Origin: an uncultured Desulfovibrio sp.
Lineage (GTDB): Bacteria; Desulfobacterota; Desulfovibrionia; Desulfovibrionales; Desulfovibrionaceae
Length of the DNA: 6,477 nt
Assembly (NCBI GenBank): GCA_900555975.1
Contig: USNI01000053.1
Location: 1 to 6,477, forward strand
Reading direction: 5' to 3'
Shown: in pieces, positions 1-6,089 of the stretch
Layout of the letters: the number at the start of each line of letters is the position of its first letter
Position numbering within the stretch: the first letter of the stretch is position 1
The notes under the pieces: generated by a model
The model's database searches: none
What the model was told of the DNA's origin: nothing
The model's input: the letters and a program-made list of their open reading frames with translations, nothing else
Translations under genes and position numbers: made by a program

Positions 1-801
1 CGCGAACATTTTCCCGAAATACAGGACTGGCTCGCAGAATACGGCTATACCACGGATCAGATCAAGGCATCGCTCAGCAAGACGGCCCTTTCCGTGGGCA
101 GCCTTCTTGCCAAGAACACCGTGGCCATCGGCGGCAGTGCGGCCCATCTCGTGACCAATCTTGCGCTCGTGCTCTACATTTCTTTCTTCCTCGTCCGGGA
201 CGGAGGCCGCATCCGTACGCTCATGATCCGCGCTCTGCCCTTCGGCGATCACAGAGAAGAGCGCCTGTTCCGCAAGTTTGCGGGCGTCATGCGCGCCACC
301 GTCAAGGGCAGTCTCCTCGTCGCCATGGCACAGGGTGCGCTTGGAGGCATGATCTTCTGGTTTCTCGATATCCGTGCCGCCGTATTCTGGGGCGTGGTCA
401 TGACGGTGCTCTCGCTCATTCCCGTCGTGGGTTCGGCGCTGGTATGGCTGCCCACGGCGCTTTTTCTCCTCATCACCGGCCAGTACTGGCAGGGCGCGCT
501 GCTCATCGCCTACGGCGCATGCGTGATCGGTCTTGCGGACAACATTCTCCGGCCCGTGCTCGTCGGACGGGATACCAAGCTTCCCGACTTTCTCGTACTG
601 CTCTCCACTCTGGGCGGATTCATCATGTTCGGCATGGACGGTTTCGTCTCCGGCCCCATGCTGGCCGTACTCTTCGTCACGGTCTGGCAGATCTTCATGG
701 AGGAGTGCCGGAACGGACGCTGTCCGAGCGAACAATGCATCGAAACCGGCGATGCGGACACCTTCGGCCGCAATCACGGAAAAGACTCCGGCGCCGTCTA
801 G
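1..801 (+). CDS. AI-2E/PerM family transporter, 3' part (5' end outside window)
   Basis: The frame is open from base 1 to a TAG at 799-801 and gives 266 visible residues. A GTG at 94 is an internal valine, not the start, because the reading continues upstream with protein-like sequence. Family members are about 350 residues, so roughly the first quarter is missing. Visible features, numbered from the window edge: a hydrophobic segment at about 43-64 ending in a charged loop; a cluster of membrane segments from about 103 to 160 containing LIPVVG (139-144); the family-typical ADNILRP (179-185); and a last hydrophobic stretch at about 200-230. The tail after about 232 is polar, with three cysteines. 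It should be an inner-membrane protein. The family includes the E. coli proteins TqsA (linked to AI-2 export) and PerM/YdiK, but most members have no proven substrate, so no cargo is claimed. The stop overlaps that of the convergent CinA-type gene, and no terminator is visible between them. Confidence 0.9.
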   Translation, partial: REHFPEIQDWLAEYGYTTDQIKASLSKTALSVGSLLAKNTVAIGGSAAHLVTNLALVLYISFFLVRDGGRIRTLMIRALPFGDHREERLFRKFAGVMRATVKGSLLVAMAQGALGGMIFWFLDIRAAVFWGVVMTVLSLIPVVGSALVWLPTALFLLITGQYWQGALLIAYGACVIGLADNILRPVLVGRDTKLPDFLVLLSTLGGFIMFGMDGFVSGPMLAVLFVTVWQIFMEECRNGRCPSEQCIETGDADTFGRNHGKDSGAV

Positions 802-1301
802 CTCTCCGGTTCTCCCGGCTCCTCAAGCCAGTTCAGAAGCCCCTCTATGGCGGCCTCTGCGGCCTGCACACGCACCTCGTCCCTGTCGCCCGCGAAGTGG
901 AAGACGCGTGCCCGACTCCGACCGCACACGGCCCAGCCTATCCATACCGTGCCCACGGGCTTTTCCGCCGAACCGCCTCCGGGACCGGCCACTCCGCTGA
1001 CGGACATGGCCGCCTGCGCTCCGGCAGCCTCACAAACGCCGAGCGCCATGCTCCGCACCACCGGCTCGCTGACCGCACCCTCGCGATCGAGATCCTCCTG
1101 ACGGACACCGAGAAGATGCTTCTTCACGGCATTGGCATAGGAGATCACCCCGCCGACATACCAGTCGGATGAGCCGGGAACCGCCGTGAGCATGGCGCCG
1201 ACAAGTCCTCCTGTGCAGGATTCCGCCGTGGCGCAGGTCATGCTTCGGCGCAGCAGCGCCCCGGCGAGCTTCAATACCGCCGCGTTCTTTTCGTCAAACA
1301 T
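798..1301 (-). CDS. pncC: CinA C-terminal family protein, nicotinamide-nucleotide amidohydrolase (PncC type)
   Basis: The product is 167 residues, the usual size for a stand-alone CinA C-terminal domain without the N-terminal MoaB-like domain of full CinA. Family motifs in order: AESCTGG (26-32), the presumed active-site loop with Ser28; VGGVISYANAVK (49-60); GAVSEPVV (75-82); SVSGVAGPGG (100-109); KPVGTVW (114-120); and FAGDRDEVR near the C-terminus (136-144). Enzymes of this family deamidate nicotinamide mononucleotide to nicotinate mononucleotide in the cytosol, recycling NAD by-products. That is family knowledge; activity here is inferred. The ATG at 1301 was chosen because an AGGAG (1310-1314, minus strand) lies 8 bases upstream. 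The same frame stays open to 1442, but that extension lies inside glk and is low-complexity. The gene follows glk on the same strand after 56 bp, so read-through from glk is likely. A metabolic link to glucan turnover is not evident. Confidence 0.9.
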   Translation of the reverse strand: MFDEKNAAVLKLAGALLRRSMTCATAESCTGGLVGAMLTAVPGSSDWYVGGVISYANAVKKHLLGVRQEDLDREGAVSEPVVRSMALGVCEAAGAQAAMSVSGVAGPGGGSAEKPVGTVWIGWAVCGRSRARVFHFAGDRDEVRVQAAEAAIEGLLNWLEEPGEPES

Positions 1302-1357
1302 GGTCCGTTCTCCTTTTCGTCCGCCGGAGAGCATGATTTTCCGACGGAACATCGACG
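1302..1357 (-). promoter_or_regulatory. glk-pncC intergenic leader with RBS and two TCCGnCGGA elements
   Basis: This short gap holds the AGGAG ribosome binding site of the CinA-type gene (1310-1314) and two near-identical 9-mers, TCCGCCGGA at 1320-1328 and TCCGACGGA at 1340-1348 (plus-strand reading). Their centres are 20 bp apart, about two helical turns, and each is an inverted repeat with 4-bp arms; the second extends to 5-bp arms. No sigma70-like promoter or terminator was recognised, which agrees with co-transcription from glk. The repeats may be chance in GC-rich DNA. Confidence 0.3.
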
Positions 1358-2383
1358 TTACGGGCGAGCGTGCCCCTGCACCCATGCCGCTCCCGCGCGC
1401 GCCGCTCCCCAGAGTCCCGCCTGGGGATGGACGTTCAACCATACCGGAAGGCTTTCCAGAAACCTCTTCTGCTCTCCCGATGCGCGGAAAAATTCACGGG
1501 AAAACTCGGGATGCCGTACCAGAACGGGCGTCCTCCCGGCGACGCCGCCGCTCAGCACCACGGCCTGCGGCAGAAGCGCCAGAGCTATCATGCGGCAGAA
1601 ACGGCCGTAGAAACGCGCAAAAAGACGACAGCACGAAGAGGCGGCAAAATCCGGCTCTCTCGTGAACACCGCAGGATCTTCTGTCCGACCGGTAAGGAGC
1701 TCGTGAAGAAGCGACAGCCCCGGCCCGGAAAGAACATGCTCCGCCGTCACCGGCACGCCGCCGTGACGATCCGACAGAAACGCGGCCACGTCGCGTTCCG
1801 GCGCGGCATTTTCAAAAGGAAAGGCCATATGCCCGGCTTCGGAGGGAAGCACGAAGGGAGTATCGTCCTGTGTTCGTCCCGGCATCAGCCATGCCGCCCC
1901 AAGTCCCGTGCCCGCCCCCGTCACCGCCACCGGCGACGCGTTCCGGTCAAGACCGGACAGGGACGGGAAGTCTCCCGACGGCACGCCGGTCCCGGCCATG
2001 CGTCCGGGCAGAATCAGGGAAGCCGTTCTCATGGACTCCGTCAGGCAGGCCCAGGCCTGAGCCTCGAAATCGTTCATGACAAGACAGCGCGCTCCGGGGA
2101 AAAAACGCCCGGCCACCGCCGGATCCACGGAAAAATGCGCATTGGTCATGAAAACGCGCCCCTCCCGCACCGGACCCGCCGCGGCAAAAACAAGCAGAGA
2201 AACATCTTTAATTTTTTTTGCCGTCTCAGGCCACGTTGCAAGAATTTCCCCGAGCATCTCTGCAAAAGATGTATGTGCCGAGGAAAGCGTCCGTCCTTCT
2301 TTTATCGATATCTCTCCGGCTTCACAAGAAAACCTGAAAAAGCGACTCTGAGTTCCGCCGATATCGGCCACAAGCATATTCAT
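1358..2383 (-). CDS. glk: Glucokinase (Glk family, ROK-unrelated E. coli type)
   Basis: The product is 341 residues and would phosphorylate glucose to glucose-6-phosphate with ATP in the cytosol. It follows the E. coli Glk family closely, with motifs in order: the phosphate-binding DIGGT (7-11); FAAAGPV (66-72); NDFEAQAWA (104-112), where Asp105 matches the catalytic aspartate of Glk; VTGAGTGLGAAWL (154-166); PSEAGHMAF (180-188); AEHVLSGPGL (214-223); VVLSGGVAGR (275-284); and HPQAGLWGAA (319-328). The ATG at 2383 is preferred over the one two codons later (2377) because a GGGAGGA (2388-2394, minus strand) ends 4 bases before it. The frame upstream to 2542 is open but lies in the divergent control region and has no family resemblance. 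The gene faces away from the debranching-enzyme operon and probably carries the CinA-type gene as a second cistron. A run of eight A (codons 55-58) stands out in an otherwise GC-rich gene. The stop is TAA. Confidence 0.95.
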   Translation of the reverse strand: MNMLVADIGGTQSRFFRFSCEAGEISIKEGRTLSSAHTSFAEMLGEILATWPETAKKIKDVSLLVFAAAGPVREGRVFMTNAHFSVDPAVAGRFFPGARCLVMNDFEAQAWACLTESMRTASLILPGRMAGTGVPSGDFPSLSGLDRNASPVAVTGAGTGLGAAWLMPGRTQDDTPFVLPSEAGHMAFPFENAAPERDVAAFLSDRHGGVPVTAEHVLSGPGLSLLHELLTGRTEDPAVFTREPDFAASSCCRLFARFYGRFCRMIALALLPQAVVLSGGVAGRTPVLVRHPEFSREFFRASGEQKRFLESLPVWLNVHPQAGLWGAARAGAAWVQGHARP

Positions 2384-2387
2384 GGGT

Positions 2388-2394
2388 TCCTCCC
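2388..2394 (-). promoter_or_regulatory. Ribosome binding site of glk
   Basis: Reading the minus strand, GGGAGGA lies here, with the GGAGG core 5 bases before the ATG at 2383. It decides the start between two close in-frame ATGs. Its first base is also the last base of the inverted repeat at 2394-2409, so a hairpin in the glk leader would abut the ribosome binding site directly. Confidence 0.75.
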
Positions 2395-2409
2395 TGCATG
2401 ACCATGCAG
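2394..2409. repeat. Perfect inverted repeat abutting the glk ribosome binding site
   Basis: The sequence CTGCATGACCATGCAG has perfect 7-bp arms around a 2-bp centre. In DNA it could be an operator for a dimeric regulator. In the glk transcript it could fold as a 6-bp stem with a 4-base loop directly upstream of the GGGAGGA site. The symmetry is seen; the function is inferred. Confidence 0.45.
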
Positions 2410-2429
2410 ATAGCATACCCTCTCCAACA

Positions 2430-2458
2430 TTGCCATGCCTGCATAAACGGGATATCAT
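2430..2458 (+). promoter_or_regulatory. Candidate sigma70-type promoter for the glucan operon
   Basis: TTGCCA (2430-2435) and TATCAT (2453-2458) are each five of six matches to the consensus and are separated by exactly 17 bases. Transcription would start near 2465, giving a leader of about 155 bases before the ATG at 2620. That start would also exclude the upstream in-frame ATG at 2398. The leader contains a GGGG-CTTT-CCCC hairpin (2471-2482), a second small CCCT/AGGG pairing (2484-2498) and the inverted repeat at 2580-2597. The promoter is predicted from sequence alone. Confidence 0.5.
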
Positions 2459-2469
2459 TCTCACGTCAA
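2440..2469 (-). promoter_or_regulatory. Weak candidate promoter for glk, overlapping the opposite promoter
   Basis: On the minus strand, TTGACG (2464-2469) is a five-of-six match to a -35 box. An 18-base spacer leads to TATGCA (2440-2445), a poor -10 box with three matches. It overlaps the rightward promoter at 2430-2458. If both are used, polymerases would compete for the same DNA. No better leftward promoter was found between glk and 2619. Confidence 0.22.
2445..2458 (+). repeat. AAACGGG-ATATCAT motif, copy 1
   Basis: AAACGGGATATCAT here recurs at 4742-4757 as AAACGGGGGATATCAT, differing only by two extra G. Both copies lie in non-coding gaps of the same operon. The end of this copy forms the candidate -10 box TATCAT; the end of the other directly precedes a start codon. 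Confidence 0.35.
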
Positions 2470-2579
2470 AGGGGCTTTCCCCGCCCTCAAAAAAAGGGTA
2501 CGCTCCTTTCTTCACCAGTCGGCATGATTGTTCCGCCATCACGGCGCAGCGCCATGCTTTTCACGCGCACGACACATTT

Positions 2580-2597
2580 TTCCTGTCACGACAGGAA
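2580..2597. repeat. Inverted repeat just upstream of the debranching-enzyme RBS
   Basis: TTCCTGTCACGACAGGAA has perfect 8-bp arms around a 2-bp centre. In RNA it can form a 7-bp stem with a CACG loop. It ends three bases before the AGGAGA at 2601-2606. Placement mirrors the inverted repeat in front of glk. It could be an operator or an RNA hairpin that shapes translation; it lacks a T-run, so it is not a terminator on the plus strand. Confidence 0.45.
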
Positions 2598-2600
2598 TGC

Positions 2601-2606
2601 AGGAGA
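2601..2606 (+). promoter_or_regulatory. Probable ribosome binding site of the debranching-enzyme gene (long spacing)
   Basis: AGGAGA lies here, with 13 bases between it and the ATG at 2620, longer than the usual 5-10. No closer purine-rich site and no alternative in-frame ATG, GTG or TTG was found between them. The TTCC and GGAA flanking the start (2615-2618 and 2622-2625) can pair with each other. Confidence 0.5.
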
Positions 2607-2619
2607 TTCAGAGCTTCCC

Positions 2620-4719
2620 ATGGAATATCATATTCGTCCAGACGCATCTTATCCCTTCGGCGGCACGCATCAGGAATGGCTTCTTACCAGCAGCCGGGGC
2701 GACTACTCTTCCGGTACCGTATCGGGATGCAATACCCGCCGATACCACGGCATGCTCGCCGTTCAGACTCCTTCGGGAAAGTACATGCTTCTGTCCACGA
2801 TCGAGGATTCCATCGAAATCGACGGCCGTACCATACCTCTTTCCAGCCGTATGCATCCCGGCGTCGTCTACCCGGAAGGCTGGCGTTTTCTCAGGGAAGT
2901 CTCCTGCGGACACGACGGCGTCACCTTCTCCTTCCGTCTGAACGCCGAAGGAGAGGAAGACATCACCCTGCTGCGCTCCTTCATGCTCGACAGGGAAAGC
3001 GGAAGACTCCTCATCCGCTATGCCCTCTCCGATACGCCCGCCGCAAGGGCGCTTGAATCCGTCCGTCTTGTTCTGCGTCCCCTTCTCAACGGCCGCAACA
3101 TCAATCACCTGTCTGCAGCCGTGCCGGAACGGACGGCCTTCGTGCACCCGCTCGGCATTGAAACCGGCAGCTATCCGGGCTTCACCTTCCAGCCCGGGGA
3201 AGACGTTCCCCCTCTTTTCATGCAGATCTCCCACCCCGGATTGCAGCATTCAAGTTTCGTGGCTGCTCCCGACTGGTATTTCCACGTTCTCTACCCTGTG
3301 GAAAAGGAACGCGGCTATGACTTCGAGGAAGATCTGCTCATGCCGGGAGCATTCGTCACGAGCCTCAGCGTCGACTGCCCGATATGGGTCAGTGCAGGCA
3401 CCGAACCTCTGCACGAAGCGCCGGAAACCATCTGGGAACGCCATGCCTCAGGCACGCCGAAACGCGTATACAAGGAAGAAATTCTTGAGCATCTGCGGCG
3501 CGAATGCGACCGCTTCCTCATCACCACCGGCAAGGATGCCGTAGTGCCCGCAGGCTATCACTGGTTCGGCCCCTGGGGACGCGACACCTTCATCGCCCTG
3601 CCCGGTCTTACGTTCCTCTCCGGCAGAGTGAAGGAAGGCAAGGCCGTGCTGCGGCAGATCAAGGGCACGGTGAAGAACGGTCTCGTGCCCAATGTTCTCG
3701 GCACAGGCAACGGCGAGGCGGCCTTCAACTCCGCCGACGCATCGCTGTGGTACATGCTGGCCGTGCATCGTCTTGCTCTGGCCTGCCCCAGGGAAATGCC
3801 CTTCATCCAAAAGACCTGCTGGCCGGTCATCAGGGACATCATCCGGAATTTTGCCGCCGGAACCATGCCCGACGAGGAAGGAAGGCCGCTGGTGTACGCC
3901 GATGAGGAAGGCCTGCTCCATGCCGGCAGCGCCAGAACGCAGCTCACCTGGATGGACGCCTCCATAAACGGGGAACCCGTCACGCCGCGCGACGGCTGCG
4001 CCGTGGAGCTGAACGCCCTGTGGTACGACGCCCTCTGCTTTGCCGCGCAGCTGGCTGAAACGTTCGGAGAAACGCCGCCTGCGGAAACATCCCTGCTGCC
4101 CCGCCTGAAGAAGGCCTTCAACCGCGTGTTCCGCCCCGCGGAGGAAGACGCCGCCATCATGGGCGGCGGACTGTACGACACCTGGCATCCCGACAAGGGA
4201 CCGGGACGGCAGATACGTCCGAATCAGATCTTTGCCGTGGCCGTTCCGAACTCTCCGCTTCCGCAGAAGACGCAGGCCGCCGTGGTGCGCTGCGTACGCG
4301 ATCATCTGCTCACGCCCTTCGGCCTGCGTACGCTTGCTCCCTCGGATGCCGCGTATCGTCCCGTCTGCCGGGGAACGCAGCAGGAAAGGGACATGGCGTA
4401 TCATCAGGGCACCGTCTGGCCCTGGCCGGCCGGCGCCTACATGGAGTCCGTGCTGAAGACGGCCCGTTCCGACAGAGCCGTGCGGGAGGCGCTCGACACG
4501 CTTACGCCGCTTTTCACCTCGCATCTGCTCGATGCGGGTCTTGGAAGCATTTCCGAGATTTTCGACGGGCAGCAGCCCCATGCGCCGGGGGGGTGCATAG
4601 CGCAGGCCTGGAGCACGGCAGAAGCGCTCCGACTGCTGCTGCTTGTCAGACAATACAACCCGGGAGAATGGAAACGCTGGCTGGACGACGTCCGGAAACA
4701 CGGCTCTGAACTCCGTTAG
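2620..4719 (+). CDS. Glycogen debranching enzyme, amylo-alpha-1,6-glucosidase type (GDE N- and C-terminal domains)
   Basis: The 699-residue protein would hydrolyse alpha-1,6-linked glucose stubs of glycogen or similar glucans, releasing free glucose. It has no signal peptide, so it should act in the cytosol. Residues about 10-270 form the beta-rich N-terminal domain, beginning with FGGTHQEWLLTSSRGDYSSG and GCNTRRYHGMLA. Residues about 290-690 form the (alpha/alpha)6 catalytic domain: FGPWGRDTFIALPGL (316-330), NGLVPNVL (353-360), SADASLW (371-377), TWMDA (443-447), VELNALWYDAL (462-472), RPNQIFA (533-539), YHQGTVWPWPAGAY (594-607), GSISEIFDG (642-650) and GCIAQAWSTAEALRLL (658-673). Asp446 and Glu646 are candidate catalytic acids by position in conserved motifs; this is not verified. 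The start at 2620 fits where family similarity begins; 74 further codons are open upstream but show no family features. It is the first gene of a three-gene operon and diverges from glk. A run of seven G (4587-4593) sits in the catalytic domain. Confidence 0.92.
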   Translation: MEYHIRPDASYPFGGTHQEWLLTSSRGDYSSGTVSGCNTRRYHGMLAVQTPSGKYMLLSTIEDSIEIDGRTIPLSSRMHPGVVYPEGWRFLREVSCGHDGVTFSFRLNAEGEEDITLLRSFMLDRESGRLLIRYALSDTPAARALESVRLVLRPLLNGRNINHLSAAVPERTAFVHPLGIETGSYPGFTFQPGEDVPPLFMQISHPGLQHSSFVAAPDWYFHVLYPVEKERGYDFEEDLLMPGAFVTSLSVDCPIWVSAGTEPLHEAPETIWERHASGTPKRVYKEEILEHLRRECDRFLITTGKDAVVPAGYHWFGPWGRDTFIALPGLTFLSGRVKEGKAVLRQIKGTVKNGLVPNVLGTGNGEAAFNSADASLWYMLAVHRLALACPREMPFIQKTCWPVIRDIIRNFAAGTMPDEEGRPLVYADEEGLLHAGSARTQLTWMDASINGEPVTPRDGCAVELNALWYDALCFAAQLAETFGETPPAETSLLPRLKKAFNRVFRPAEEDAAIMGGGLYDTWHPDKGPGRQIRPNQIFAVAVPNSPLPQKTQAAVVRCVRDHLLTPFGLRTLAPSDAAYRPVCRGTQQERDMAYHQGTVWPWPAGAYMESVLKTARSDRAVREALDTLTPLFTSHLLDAGLGSISEIFDGQQPHAPGGCIAQAWSTAEALRLLLLVRQYNPGEWKRWLDDVRKHGSELR

Positions 4720-4734
4720 AACAGTTTTTCCTTA

Positions 4735-4750
4735 CCCGAGAAAACGGGGG
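4735..4750 (+). promoter_or_regulatory. RBS of the glycosyltransferase gene with a possible occluding hairpin
   Basis: The GGGGG at 4746-4750, seven bases before the ATG at 4758, is the only ribosome-binding-like sequence here. CCCG (4735-4738) can pair with CGGG (4745-4748) across a six-base AGAAAA loop, which would hide most of this site. The stem is only four pairs, so it may be in equilibrium and could couple translation to ribosomes finishing the upstream gene 38 bp away. Confidence 0.35.
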
Positions 4751-4757
4751 ATATCAT
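4742..4757 (+). repeat. AAACGGGGG-ATATCAT motif, copy 2
   Basis: This is the second copy of the motif at 2445-2458, with two additional G. It contains the ribosome binding site and ends immediately before the ATG of the glycosyltransferase gene. No convincing -35 box lies at the right distance upstream, so it does not look like a second promoter. Confidence 0.35.
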
Positions 4758-6086
4758 ATGCGCGTTCTGATGCTTGGATGGGAATTTCCGCCACATATCA
4801 GCGGCGGACTGGGTACGGCCTGCTACGGCATAACGCAGGGTCTCACGGAAAAGGGAGTGGACATCGCCTTCATTCTCCCGAGCATGAAGGCCGACAAAAC
4901 CCTTTCAGGCACATTCCTGCGCTCAGCCTCCGGCGTTCCCATTTCGCGCGCATTGAAAATGGCCGTGGAAAAAGTGCGGCGTCAGCAGCAGTCCGATGAG
5001 TTTTCGCATCTGTTCATGCGTCCCGTGAACGCGAATCTCAACCCCTACGGCAGCTATGACTTCGGTCAGCTCGGCATCGATCCCGACGTTTTCGACGAAA
5101 ACGGGCAGTATGTGGAGGAAATCAGCCACTTCCGCGGCGGTTACCACGACGATCTCATGGACGAGGTGTACCGCTTCACCACGGCCGCTTCCGCCGTGGT
5201 GCTGGAAGAGCACATGAAAAAGAAGGCCGACGTCATCCACGCCCACGACTGGATGACCTATCCTGCAGCCATGACGGCCAGTCGTCTGAGCGGACTGCCC
5301 TTCGTCGCCCATCTGCACGCCACGGAATTTGACCGCTGCGGCGATCACGGCTATGACAAGATCTACAACATCGAACGCGACGGTCTGCACGCCGCAGATC
5401 ACGTCATTGCGGTGAGCGAGCGCACCAAGCAGGTGGCCGTGGAACGCTACGGCGTTCCGCCGGAAAAGATCTCCGTGGTGTACAACGGCGCGTTTCTGCA
5501 CGAAAAGATTCCTGCCTTCGACGTTCCCGAACTTGTGCGCAATGAAAAGCGCGTGCTGTTCATGGGACGCATCACCTTCCAGAAGGGACCGGAATACTTC
5601 GTGGAGGCCGCCCGTCTCGTGCTCAACGAAATGCCGGACGTGCGCTTCATCATGGCGGGCAACGGCGATCTGCTTCCGCGCATGATCCGCCGCGTCGCGG
5701 AACTGCGCATGGGAAGCCGCTTCCATTTCCCGGGCTTCATGCGCGGCAAGGACGTGCAGCATATGTACTCTCTTGCGTCCCTGTACGTCATGCCCAGCGT
5801 GTCCGAGCCGTTCGGCATCGCCCCGCTGGAAGCCCTGCAGTGCGGCGCTCCCATCCTGCTGTCCAAGCAGTCAGGCTGCGCCGAGGTGCTTCCCGGAGCG
5901 CTCACCGTGGACTTCTGGGACGTCCGTCGGATGGCCGACAGAATCCTTGACGTGCTGAACTATCCCGAAATGGCCGCCGAAAGTCTCAGACGCTGCCAGG
6001 AAGCTCTGCAGACCCTTACCTGGGAACGCGCCGCCGACGGCATTCTCGACGCCTACGCCCATGTCTGCCCCAATGCACGGAGTTAA
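4758..6086 (+). CDS. Glycogen-synthase-like glycosyltransferase (GT-B fold, GT4/GT5 style)
   Basis: The 442-residue cytosolic protein likely transfers glucose from a nucleotide sugar to an alpha-glucan; donor and acceptor are not proven. The N-terminal half starts with MLGWEFPPHISGGLGTACYG, whose GGLGT (16-20) is the glycine-rich donor loop of starch and glycogen synthases, and contains HAHDWMTYP (161-169) and HLHATEFDR (185-193). The C-terminal half carries VIAVSERTK (216-224), VYNGAF (241-246), FMGRITFQKGPEYF (268-281) with the Arg/Lys pair that usually contacts donor phosphates, a GNGDLLPRM loop (301-309), and the EX7E motif SEPFGIAPLEAL (349-360; Glu350 and Glu358). A region at about 80-155 (RPVNANLNPYGSYDFGQLGIDPD) is specific to this subgroup in my recollection. 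The protein is shorter than classical GlgA (about 475-480) and closer to GT4 enzymes. The ATG follows GGGGG by seven bases. It sits 38 bp after the debranching gene and 3 bp before the GH57 gene, so all three are probably one transcript. Confidence 0.88.
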   Translation: MRVLMLGWEFPPHISGGLGTACYGITQGLTEKGVDIAFILPSMKADKTLSGTFLRSASGVPISRALKMAVEKVRRQQQSDEFSHLFMRPVNANLNPYGSYDFGQLGIDPDVFDENGQYVEEISHFRGGYHDDLMDEVYRFTTAASAVVLEEHMKKKADVIHAHDWMTYPAAMTASRLSGLPFVAHLHATEFDRCGDHGYDKIYNIERDGLHAADHVIAVSERTKQVAVERYGVPPEKISVVYNGAFLHEKIPAFDVPELVRNEKRVLFMGRITFQKGPEYFVEAARLVLNEMPDVRFIMAGNGDLLPRMIRRVAELRMGSRFHFPGFMRGKDVQHMYSLASLYVMPSVSEPFGIAPLEALQCGAPILLSKQSGCAEVLPGALTVDFWDVRRMADRILDVLNYPEMAAESLRRCQEALQTLTWERAADGILDAYAHVCPNARS

Positions 6087-6089
6087 GCC

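Larger units (their letters stand above)
2384..2619. other. Divergent control region between glk and the glucan operon
   Basis: This 236-bp stretch is the longest without a gene. It carries both ribosome binding sites, one strong rightward and one weak leftward promoter candidate that overlap, two palindromes placed symmetrically at its outer edges (2394-2409 and 2580-2597), and a GGGG-CTTT-CCCC hairpin (2471-2482) followed by a run of seven A (2489-2495). It is visibly richer in A and T than the flanking genes. The plus frame is open throughout but gives basic, low-order sequence without family features, so I treat it as non-coding. Confidence 0.6.

Noticed and set aside
94..801. Transporter starting at the GTG at 94
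   Set aside because: The frame is open to base 1 with plausible protein sequence, and the family is much longer; the true start is outside the window.
1370..2401. Long plus-strand open frame opposite glk
   Set aside because: The translation is rich in Arg, His and Pro with no family features; glk on the other strand has every family motif. It is a GC-driven shadow.
2471..2498. GGGG-CTTT-CCCC hairpin with adjacent A-run as a terminator or attenuator
   Set aside because: The stem is only four pairs, no T-run follows on the plus strand, and on the minus strand the T-run precedes the hairpin instead of following it.
2398..2619. 74-residue N-terminal extension of the debranching enzyme
   Set aside because: The frame is open, but no RBS precedes any upstream ATG, the sequence is unlike the family, and the best promoter would start transcription downstream of 2398.
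3448..4701. Open frame of over 400 codons on the minus strand across the debranching enzyme
   Set aside because: It has no recognisable domain and a biased composition, and it sits opposite a fully convincing gene. Long antisense frames are common in GC-rich DNA.
4923..5762. Minus-strand open frame opposite the glycosyltransferase
   Set aside because: It is His/Val/Ala-rich shadow sequence without motifs, and no RBS was noticed.
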